Shown: one piece after another, positions 1-5,524 of the stretch | How the letters are laid out: every line of letters begins with the position of its first letter | Position numbering within the stretch: the stretch's first letter is position 1 | Notes under the pieces: model-generated | What the model saw: only the letters and a program-made list of their open reading frames with translations | Databases searched by the model: none | What the model was told of the DNA's origin: nothing | Translations under genes and position numbers: made by a program | DNA from: RUG472 sp045224495 | GTDB lineage: Bacteria; Bacillota; Clostridia; Christensenellales; CAG-138 | DNA: 6,175 bases | Direction of reading: 5' to 3' | Assembly: GCA_045224495.1 (NCBI GenBank) | Contig: JBGVAK010000076.1 | Span: 1-6,175, forward strand

Positions 1-528
1 CTCCGTGCCGTGTCCCAGACGGAGAAGATCATCTTCCCCATCGCTGTGACCATTTTCGTGAGCTTCCTGGTGCCCGATGCGGCGCCCCTGGTGGGCTGCC
101 TGATGCTGGGCAACCTCTTCAAGGAGAGCGGCGTCACCGACCGTCTCAACAAGACCGCCCAGAACGAGCTCATCAACATCGTCACCATCTTCCTGGGCAT
201 CTCCGTGGGTGCTACCGCTACTGCCGCTAACTTCCTGAAGCTCCAGACGCTGGAGATCATGGCCCTGGGCATCTTCGCCTTCGGCGGCGGCTCCGCGGGC
301 GGCGTACTTCTCGCCAAGTTCATGAACCTGTTCCTGAAGGAGAAGATTAATCCTCTCATCGGCTCCGCCGGCGTGTCCGCGGTGCCCATGGCGGCCCGTG
401 TCTCCCAGGTGGAGGGCCAGAAGGCCAAGCCCGGCAACTTCCTGCTCATGCACGCCATGGGTCCCAACGTGGCCGGCGTCATCGGCTCTGCCATTGCGGC
501 TGGCGTGTTCCTGTCCCTGTTCAAGTGA
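1..528 (+). CDS. oadB: Na+-translocating decarboxylase beta subunit, C-terminal part (5' truncated by window)
   Basis: This is the membrane subunit of a biotin-dependent Na+ pump. The family decarboxylates carboxybiotin and couples that to Na+ export across the cytoplasmic membrane. The frame is open from base 1, so the gene starts upstream; the GTG at 10 is internal. About 175 residues are visible, mostly hydrophobic segments. The key region is NPLIGSAGVSAVPMAAR at bases 349-399. Its N, G, S and R are spaced exactly like N373, G377, S382 and R389 of Klebsiella OadB, residues reported as important for Na+ coupling (established knowledge). The protein ends normally in a hydrophobic helix (FLSLFK). 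The next gene starts 8 bp later, so the two are co-transcribed. Beta subunits of oxaloacetate, methylmalonyl-CoA and glutaconyl-CoA pumps are very alike. Oxaloacetate is inferred from the OadA-type neighbour. Confidence 0.93.
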   Translation, partial: LRAVSQTEKIIFPIAVTIFVSFLVPDAAPLVGCLMLGNLFKESGVTDRLNKTAQNELINIVTIFLGISVGATATAANFLKLQTLEIMALGIFAFGGGSAGGVLLAKFMNLFLKEKINPLIGSAGVSAVPMAARVSQVEGQKAKPGNFLLMHAMGPNVAGVIGSAIAAGVFLSLFK

Positions 529-536
529 GGTAGACT

Positions 537-1967
537 ATGGCCAATAAACTCTATATCACCGATACCATCCTGCGGGACGGCCACCAGAGCAAAGCGGCCA
601 CCCGGATGCCTTTGAGCGACATGCTCCCCGCCTGTGAAGCCCTGGACAACATCGGCTTCTGGTCATTGGAGGTCTGGGGCGGCGCCACCTTCGACGCCTG
701 CCTTCGTTACCTCAACGAGGATCCCTGGGAGCGGCTCCGTCAGCTGCGCAAGGCCCTGCCCAAGACCAAGCTCCAGATGCTTTTCCGGGGCCAGAACATC
801 CTGGGCTACAAGCACTACGCGGACGACGTGGTGGAAGCCTTCTGCCGCAAGGCCATCGAGAACGGTATCGACATCATCCGCATCTTCGATGCCCTGAACG
901 ACACCCGCAACCTGGAGGCCGCCATCAAGTACACCAAGAAATACGGCGGCTGGTGCGAGCCGGCGCTGAGCTACACCATCTCCCCGGTCCACAGCGAGGA
1001 GTACTTCGTGAAGCTGGCCAAGGAGCTCGTCGAGATGGGCGCTGACTCCATCTGCATCAAGGACATGGCGAACCTGCTCTTGCCCTATGACGCCTACAGC
1101 CTCATCAAGAAGATGAAGGCGGAGCTGGGGGACATCCCCATCCACCTGCACACCCACAACACCACCGGCACCGGCGACATGACCAACCTCATGGCCGCCC
1201 AGGCCGGCGTGGACATCGTGGACACGTGCCTGAGCCCCTTCGGCAACGGCACCGCCCAGCCTGCCACCGAGTCCCTGGTCGCCACCTTGAAGGGCACCGA
1301 GCGGGATACCGGCCTGGACCTCGCAGCCCTGGCCGAGGTGGCCAAGCACTTCCGCAAGGTCCAGGATCGGATGATGCAGGAGGGCATCTACACCACCAAG
1401 TCCATGATGGTGGATACCAATACCCTGATCTATCAGGTCCCCGGCGGCATGCTCAGCAACCTGGTGAAGCAGCTTAAGGACGCCGGCGCCGAGGATAAGT
1501 ACTACGACGTGCTGGCGGAGATCCCCCAGGTCCGCAAGGACTTCGGCTATCCGCCCCTGGTGACCCCGACGAGCCAGATCGTGGGCACCCAAGCCGTGTT
1601 CAACGTGCTCATGGGCCGCTACAAGACCTTCCCCAACAACAGCAAGGATCTGCTGCGCGGCGCCTACGGCAAGCTCCCCGGCGAAGTGAACGAGGAGGTC
1701 CGCAAGAAGGCCATCGGCGACGAGAAGGTCATCACCTGCCGGCCTGCCGACCTGATCGAGCCGGAGCTGGAGAAATACAAGAAGGAGCTGGGCGAGCAGG
1801 CCCATCAGGAGGAGGACGTGCTGAGTTACGCGCTCCTGCCCCAGGTGGCCAAGAAGTTCTTCGACGTTCGCGACGGCATCATCCCGCCGGAGCCCGAAGT
1901 CAAGCCCGAGCCCAAGAAGGAAGCCCCCGCCGTACGGGAGCTGTACGTGGAGGATCTCTCCATCTGA
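537..1967 (+). CDS. oadA: Oxaloacetate decarboxylase alpha subunit (carboxyltransferase), without biotin domain
   Basis: This cytosolic carboxyltransferase would move CO2 from oxaloacetate to biotin, feeding the membrane beta subunit encoded just upstream. The 476-residue protein has the DRE-TIM/PYC-type barrel at about residues 4-270. Visible motifs are the TDTILRDGHQS start with metal-ligand D14, RGQN at 84-87, the lysine of CIKDM (K175, carboxylated in the family), the metal-binding pair H205/H207 in HLHTH, and GTAQPATE at 238-245, whose Thr is catalytic in pyruvate carboxylases. A conserved C-terminal domain follows to about 445, then a Pro/Glu/Lys linker (about 449-464) and YVEDLSI at the end. 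Full-length OadA continues after such a linker into a biotinyl domain with an MKM motif. Here it is absent, so a separate biotin carrier is expected, probably upstream. The start is ATG with TGAGG overlapping the oadB stop, suggesting coupling. Pyruvate carboxylase subunit B is the main alternative; the oadB neighbour argues against it. Confidence 0.9.
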   Translation: MANKLYITDTILRDGHQSKAATRMPLSDMLPACEALDNIGFWSLEVWGGATFDACLRYLNEDPWERLRQLRKALPKTKLQMLFRGQNILGYKHYADDVVEAFCRKAIENGIDIIRIFDALNDTRNLEAAIKYTKKYGGWCEPALSYTISPVHSEEYFVKLAKELVEMGADSICIKDMANLLLPYDAYSLIKKMKAELGDIPIHLHTHNTTGTGDMTNLMAAQAGVDIVDTCLSPFGNGTAQPATESLVATLKGTERDTGLDLAALAEVAKHFRKVQDRMMQEGIYTTKSMMVDTNTLIYQVPGGMLSNLVKQLKDAGAEDKYYDVLAEIPQVRKDFGYPPLVTPTSQIVGTQAVFNVLMGRYKTFPNNSKDLLRGAYGKLPGEVNEEVRKKAIGDEKVITCRPADLIEPELEKYKKELGEQAHQEEDVLSYALLPQVAKKFFDVRDGIIPPEPEVKPEPKKEAPAVRELYVEDLSI

Positions 1968-1989
1968 CCCCTCTCATGCAAGTCAACGG

Positions 1990-2016
1990 GAGCCGCACGA
2001 AAGTGCGGCTCTTTTT
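1990..2016 (+). terminator. Intrinsic terminator of the oad operon
   Basis: A perfect 9-bp GC-rich stem (GAGCCGCAC at 1990-1998 with GTGCGGCTC at 2003-2011) closes on a GAAA tetraloop and is followed at once by five T. It lies 22 bp after the oadA stop, so it marks the operon end and separates it from the promoter at 2039. Confidence 0.93.
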
Positions 2017-2038
2017 CTGCCCGGCGCAGCATTTTCCC

Positions 2039-2067
2039 TTGCTTTTCCGCCGCCGTTCCCCTATAAT
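2039..2067 (+). promoter_or_regulatory. Sigma-A type promoter of the exported-protein cassette
   Basis: A perfect -10 box TATAAT (2062-2067) lies 17 bp after TTGCTT (2039-2044), a weak -35 box that matches TTGACA at three positions. Transcription would start near 2074 in an AT-rich stretch. It sits between two strong terminators, so the downstream RNA is an independent transcript. Confidence 0.72.
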
Positions 2068-2073
2068 GAAATT

Positions 2074-2203
2074 GTGAAAATATACGAAAAAGGGGCTTGA
2101 CGGACATGACGGATCGGGCCGCGAACAGACGATCAGACAGCAGCTTCTGTCGCCATCTATTTTCCTGCGGCCTGAAACGCGCGTTTTAGGCCGCTTTTGT
2201 TTT
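2074..2203 (+). promoter_or_regulatory. Candidate attenuator leader or small RNA ending in a terminator
   Basis: The stretch between the predicted start site and the terminator at 2167-2203 would give an RNA of about 130 nt. Bases 2116-2122 (GGGCCGC) can pair with the 5' arm of the terminator (2167-2173, GCGGCCT, one G-U pair) and so could act as an antiterminator. A small hairpin (GACAG 2136-2140 with CTGTC 2147-2151) would lie inside that pairing. I do not recognise a known riboswitch or T-box class, tmRNA, SRP RNA or 6S RNA. The start site is inferred from the promoter only. It could equally be a stand-alone small RNA with read-through into the gene. Confidence 0.45.
2167..2203 (+). terminator. 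Strong intrinsic terminator in the leader of the 768-residue gene
   Basis: A 12-bp stem with one G-U pair (2167-2178 with 2183-2194) closes on a GCGC loop and is followed by TTTTGTTTT (2195-2203). It ends 12 bp before the ribosome binding site of the following gene and has no gene of its own upstream, only the promoter at 2039. That position is typical of a transcription attenuator. Confidence 0.88.
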
Positions 2204-2214
2204 GCACAAAACCT

Positions 2215-2223
2215 AAAGGAGGG
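2215..2223 (+). promoter_or_regulatory. Ribosome binding site fixing the start of the 768-residue gene
   Basis: AAAGGAGGG lies 6 bp before the ATG at 2230. It rules out the in-frame TTG at 2197, which falls in the terminator T-tract and would put 11 extra residues before a complete signal peptide. Confidence 0.9.
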
Positions 2224-2229
2224 CATTCC

Positions 2230-4536
2230 ATGAAAACCAAACGCATCCTTTCCATGTTCCTGCTGTTGCTGCTGGTACTGGTGCCCCTGGTGGTGGCCCA
2301 CGCCGATCCACCGGACGACCAGTGCCCCAGCCCCTATTCCAGTGACGGCCACCATACATGGAACCTGCGTGGGGGAACCGACCCCACCTGCACGGAGCCC
2401 GGCTCCTTAACCTGGGTGTGTGCGGATTGCAGTCAGACCTATACCGAGCCCATCCCGGCCCTGGGCCATACCTGGGACAACGGCGTCGTGACCCAGGCTC
2501 CCACCTGTGCTGCCGAGGGCGTCAGGACCTTCACCTGTCTGCGCTGCGGCGCCACCCGCACGGAGGCCATAGCGAAGACGGCGGACCATACCCCCGTTTC
2601 CGTCCCCGGCAAGGCCGCCACCTGCACCGAGGCGGGTCTCACGGACGGCTCCAAGTGCTCTGTCTGCGGCGCGGTCCTCACGGCCCAGCAGAGCATCCCG
2701 GCTAAAGGCCATTCGCCTGTCGCCGTCCCCGGCAGGGCCGCCACCTGCACGGAGGCGGGCCTCACGGACGGTTCCAAGTGCTCTGTTTGCGGCGCGGTGC
2801 TGACGGCCCAGCAGAGCATCCCGGCCCTGGGCCATGCCTGGGACGGGGGCGCAGTGACCGTCGCCCCCACCTGCGTGGACAAGGGCTATCGGACCAACAC
2901 CTGCACCCGCTGCGGGGCCACGGAGCTCACCGGCATCCCGCCCACGGGCGAGCACGCCTGGGATGAGGGGAAGATCACCGCTGAACCCACCGGCCTCACC
3001 CCCGGGGTCAAGACCTTCACCTGCACGGTCTGCGGCGCTACGAAGACGGAGGCCGTAGACGCCACCCTAAGCGTATTCAGCGGCATGAACATTCCGTCCG
3101 GCTTCGGGTTTTTGCGGACCGGTGACCCGATTTCGGATATCCTCCGCATCGTCACCCAGCCCCAGGGCAGCTTTGTTCCGCAGGGCGGCTATACGGAGCT
3201 GACCGTGGAGGCCGCCGGCGGCGAGGGCGCCTATACCTATGAATGGTGGTATGCGCCGGCCTTGCCCACGGTCGGCACTTCCGCCCTGACGGACTTTTTG
3301 ACCGGGTTCTACGGCGACAGCGTGGCGACCGTCTCCCAGGCGAAGGAAAAGACTAGCCCCATCGCCGCCGAGTTTCTGGAGGCGTGGAAAAAGCAGAACG
3401 GCATTTCGGGCACCGTCGACCATTCCGTGACAGCCACCGAGGGCACAATCGCGTCTGCCGAGACGGAGACCATGACCATGGAGATCTTCAACCCGCTTGC
3501 CAAAAAAATAGACGATAAAGAGTTCTGTTGGGCATGGATTGCCGGGACCTATTGGTGCGTGGTCTATGACGAAGCGGGTCACCATGTGACGAGCGACAAG
3601 GTGCAGATGAAGGACGGTCTCTATATCGCCGTGCAGCCGGAAAGCAAGAATCTGTACGGTCTGTCGTCGGTTGACCTCACCTGCCGGGCGGGCGGCGGCA
3701 GCGGCAACTATGCCTATACCTGGTACGACGGCAACGGCAACGTGGTGGAGGATCAGCAAACCTATGTGGCCGAACAGATGGGCGTGTACTATTGCGAGGT
3801 GGCGGACTACGACACCCTGGAGGTGGTCCAGTCCAAGCCGGCCCAGGTCTATTCCGAGGAGCGGGACCTGCGACCCATTATCACCCTGCAGCCGGAAACT
3901 GTTACGCTGGATTATCGGGAAGATGGGATATACAGCGTCACCTTCTCCTGCGAAGCAGTATCAGCGGTGACCGGGGACGACAGCACACTGGACTATGAAT
4001 GGGAGACTTATGATAACACGAAGGGATGGGTCTATGCCGGTATAACCTATCCCAAACTGCCTTACAGCGCTGTTCAACCGGGCACGATCTGTCGATGCAA
4101 GGTCATCGACAAAACGAGTGGGCAGTTTACCATCAGCAACGAAGCGAAGGTGCAGGTTAAGTGTAGTTGCAAAATTACAGGAAACAAACTCGTGGATATA
4201 TATCATCATACGGATTTGTACTGTGAGATCGAGGGGGGAGCTGCACCGTATAACGTTGAGTTGTATCAGGTCAGAATCATCGGAATGAAGCTGAACACGG
4301 AGACTAATGCATATGATTATAACAAAGTGCGAATCAAGTATGATTCTCTTACAGTTAACAAAGATGGCTCATTTACCTTTATTGGCGTTCCCTGCCACTA
4401 TGAGTATGTAGCAATAATGGATACTGATTGGACAAACGGAGAACCTATATTGCAATCTGGATGGATGGAATATGTTCTCGTTGTAACAGACAATAACGGG
4501 ATAGAAAGCGAATCTGTAATCTATCGGACAAAGTAA
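2230..4536 (+). CDS. Secreted protein with six C-x-x-C repeats and Ig-like domains, function unknown
   Basis: I do not recognise a named family for the whole 768-residue protein. Residues 1-25 are a signal peptide: KTKR, a leucine-rich core, and a likely AHA cleavage site before D26. Residues 41-279 hold six H-x-W/P repeats with C-x-x-C pairs, a repeat style seen in surface proteins of gut Clostridia. Beta-rich Ig-like modules follow at about 303-460, 463-541, 549-644 and 645-764. The second is clearest (C485, W498, YYC ending at C522); the third has C574, W591 and C623. The first appears to carry an insertion at about 343-430. There is no LPxTG motif, C-terminal membrane helix or lipobox, so it may be released or held by an unknown partner. 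It is the first gene of a likely two-gene transcript and may be controlled by the leader terminator. GC content falls sharply near the 3' end. An adhesin or ligand-binding role is only a guess. Confidence 0.85.
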   Translation: MKTKRILSMFLLLLLVLVPLVVAHADPPDDQCPSPYSSDGHHTWNLRGGTDPTCTEPGSLTWVCADCSQTYTEPIPALGHTWDNGVVTQAPTCAAEGVRTFTCLRCGATRTEAIAKTADHTPVSVPGKAATCTEAGLTDGSKCSVCGAVLTAQQSIPAKGHSPVAVPGRAATCTEAGLTDGSKCSVCGAVLTAQQSIPALGHAWDGGAVTVAPTCVDKGYRTNTCTRCGATELTGIPPTGEHAWDEGKITAEPTGLTPGVKTFTCTVCGATKTEAVDATLSVFSGMNIPSGFGFLRTGDPISDILRIVTQPQGSFVPQGGYTELTVEAAGGEGAYTYEWWYAPALPTVGTSALTDFLTGFYGDSVATVSQAKEKTSPIAAEFLEAWKKQNGISGTVDHSVTATEGTIASAETETMTMEIFNPLAKKIDDKEFCWAWIAGTYWCVVYDEAGHHVTSDKVQMKDGLYIAVQPESKNLYGLSSVDLTCRAGGGSGNYAYTWYDGNGNVVEDQQTYVAEQMGVYYCEVADYDTLEVVQSKPAQVYSEERDLRPIITLQPETVTLDYREDGIYSVTFSCEAVSAVTGDDSTLDYEWETYDNTKGWVYAGITYPKLPYSAVQPGTICRCKVIDKTSGQFTISNEAKVQVKCSCKITGNKLVDIYHHTDLYCEIEGGAAPYNVELYQVRIIGMKLNTETNAYDYNKVRIKYDSLTVNKDGSFTFIGVPCHYEYVAIMDTDWTNGEPILQSGWMEYVLVVTDNNGIESESVIYRTK
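2350..3066 (+). repeat. Six Cys-rich repeats coding for residues 41-279
   Basis: Units start at about residues 41, 80, 120, 161, 202 and 242 and run 38-41 residues. The core pattern is GH-x-W or H-x-P, P-T-C or A-T-C, G, then C-x-x-C-G. Unit cysteines are 54/64/67, 93/103/106, 132/143/146, 173/184/187, 215/225/228 and 265/268. The sixth unit has PTG instead of PTC and so lacks the first cysteine. The Cys and His content could allow metal binding or disulfides; the sequence does not decide which. Confidence 0.85.
2587..2832 (+). repeat. Recent 123-bp tandem duplication (repeat units 3 and 4)
   Basis: Bases 2587-2709 and 2710-2832 each encode 41 residues. The proteins differ at 4 of 41 positions. 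By my count the DNA differs at 16 of 123, with 11 of those changes silent or at third bases. The other units are far more diverged, so this pair is a later in-frame duplication or has been homogenised by recombination. Confidence 0.88.
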
Positions 4537-4562
4537 GAAATATAGTTGATAGGAGAATCGCT

Positions 4563-5252
4563 ATGAAAAAACTGCTTGCTATCTTGTTGTCCTTTGCCCT
4601 GCTGCTGGTCCCCGCCCTGGCCCTGGCTGAGGAGGAGGCCCCCGCCGATATCACCGGCCTCTGGTATACGGAGGTGGAGGGCATGGTGGTGGAGCTCACC
4701 TTGAACGCCGACGGCACCTATGCCGTGGCCATCCCCGCCCTGCCCGACGCATCCGTCACCGGCGCCTGGGCGGAAAAGGACGGGTTCCTGTATTTTGACG
4801 GAAGCGACCTGCCCCAGATCAACGTGCTGGGGACGGACGTGTTGAAGTGGATCGATTTCGACGCCTTCCTGCGCCGGGAAGCGCCCCTGATCTATGCCCC
4901 GGCGGAACCCCTGGCCGATGTGCCCGTGGAGCTGTTCACCGGCTATTGGCAGGCCCAATATGTGGGGGTGAACGGGGCCATGCTCTTTGCGGACACGCTT
5001 GGGTCGCCGACGGAGGCGCTGATCGACGGAACGACCGTTGCGCTGATCGGGCCTCTGACCGGGGAGACCGTGCTGGAAGTAGCATATGAAAACGGGGCCC
5101 TGTCCTGGGCATCCGGCGATGTGGCCATTACCCTGGCCCTGCAAGCCGACGGCTTCCTGCGCCTGACCCTCATCACCGGCGGCGAGGCCGTGACCCTCTA
5201 CCTCCTGCCCTACTACGTGAAGGGCCTCTCCCCGGAACCCGCGGGGGAATGA
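4563..5252 (+). CDS. Exported 229-residue protein with two lipocalin-like halves, function unknown
   Basis: Residues 1-22 form a signal peptide (KK, hydrophobic core, ALALA cleavage site before EEE). The protein has no cysteine, so it is not a lipoprotein and has no disulfides. Two halves begin alike: TGLW (31-34) followed by LTLNADGTYAV, and TGYW (126-129) followed later by a beta-rich run with LQADGFLRLTL (192-202). This G-x-W plus D-G-x-Y/L-x-L pattern resembles small lipocalin-like secreted proteins of Clostridia. I assign this by pattern only, with no ligand implied. AGGAG at 4551-4555 lies 7 bp before the ATG. The gap to the upstream secreted-protein gene is only 26 bp with no terminator or clear promoter, so the two probably share a transcript. 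No T-tailed terminator follows; the palindromic element starts 9 bp after the stop. Confidence 0.85.
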   Translation: MKKLLAILLSFALLLVPALALAEEEAPADITGLWYTEVEGMVVELTLNADGTYAVAIPALPDASVTGAWAEKDGFLYFDGSDLPQINVLGTDVLKWIDFDAFLRREAPLIYAPAEPLADVPVELFTGYWQAQYVGVNGAMLFADTLGSPTEALIDGTTVALIGPLTGETVLEVAYENGALSWASGDVAITLALQADGFLRLTLITGGEAVTLYLLPYYVKGLSPEPAGE

Positions 5253-5261
5253 GATCGCGGC

Positions 5262-5351
5262 CACCTCATCAGTCACCTGCGGTGACAGCTTCCCCTCCAG
5301 GGGAAGCCTTCCCCTTGAGGGGAAGGGGGACCGCTTGCGGTGGATGAGGTG
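5262..5351. repeat. 90-bp multi-hairpin palindromic element (MITE/REP-like)
   Basis: The ends are perfect 9-bp inverted repeats (CACCTCATC at 5262-5270, GATGAGGTG at 5343-5351). Inside are GTCACC/GGTGAC (5272-5277 with 5281-5286), a 9-bp stem at 5288-5296 with 5299-5307, a 9-bp stem at 5307-5315 with 5318-5326, and CCGC/GCGG (5331-5334 with 5337-5340). The two central hairpins are variants of CTTCCCC...GGGGAAG and could also pair with each other. I recall very similar CCTCATC...CTTCCCC...GATGAGG elements scattered between genes in gut Clostridia. No target-site duplication is visible and it encodes no protein. Confidence 0.8.
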
Positions 5352-5421
5352 TCTCCGCCCGCCGTGGGGACCATGCATGCCCCCTGCGTGTATGGCCCCC
5401 ATATTGTGGGCAAAATACTAC

Positions 5422-5450
5422 TTGCGCTTTTCAGTAGACTATGGTATACT
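5422..5450 (+). promoter_or_regulatory. Promoter of the rimP-nusA operon
   Basis: TTGCGC (5422-5427), a 17-bp spacer and TATACT (5445-5450) preceded by TGG, an extended -10 motif. The predicted start near 5457 leaves an untranslated leader of about 68 nt. The stretch from 5352 to 5421 holds nothing else I can identify. Confidence 0.75.
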
Positions 5451-5479
5451 GCCACCGTTGGAATGAGAAACGAGTGTGG

Positions 5480-5505
5480 AGAGTGGGGCGACCCACTCTT
5501 TCCTT
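5480..5505 (+). promoter_or_regulatory. Leader hairpin upstream of rimP
   Basis: A perfect 8-bp stem (AGAGTGGG 5480-5487 with CCCACTCT 5492-5499) closes on a GCGA (GNRA) tetraloop and is followed by TTCCTT. The tail has two C residues, so it would be a weak terminator at best. The position, inside the predicted 5' leader just before the ribosome binding site, suggests attenuation or RNA stability control. Confidence 0.55.
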
Positions 5506-5510
5506 ATGAG

Positions 5511-5520
5511 AGGGGAGGAA
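5511..5520 (+). promoter_or_regulatory. Ribosome binding site supporting the GTG start of rimP
   Basis: AGGGGAGGAA ends 4 bp before the GTG at 5525, with its GGAGG core 6 bp away. No in-frame ATG lies nearby, and the GTG puts the family N-terminus in the right place. Confidence 0.85.
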
Positions 5521-5524
5521 CGAC

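Noticed and set aside
10..528. GTG at 10 as a true start of a small 172-residue protein
   Set aside because: The frame stays open to base 1, the sequence before it continues the OadB protein, and the family is more than twice as long.
663..1805. A 380-residue open frame on the minus strand opposite oadA
   Set aside because: It is the mirror of a GC-rich gene with strong third-base bias. Its translation is low-complexity (Leu/Gly/Val/His-rich), with no motif, and the plus strand is certainly oadA.
2097..2125. TTGACG as a second -35 box
   Set aside because: No TATAAT-like sequence follows at 16-18 bp; the region there is GC-rich. The promoter at 2039-2067 is much better.
2197..2229. Upstream TTG start adding 11 residues to the secreted protein
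   Set aside because: It lies in the terminator T-tract without a ribosome binding site, while the ATG at 2230 has an ideal one and a standard signal peptide.
2350..3066. Regularly spaced repeats as a CRISPR array
   Set aside because: The repeats are in-frame coding units of about 120 bp that diverge throughout, with no short identical repeat and unique spacer pattern.
4521..5402. A 293-residue open frame on the minus strand covering the exported protein and the palindromic element
   Set aside because: It runs through a signal-peptide gene and a hairpin repeat, has Gly/His/Gln-rich shadow composition, and shows no recognisable domain.
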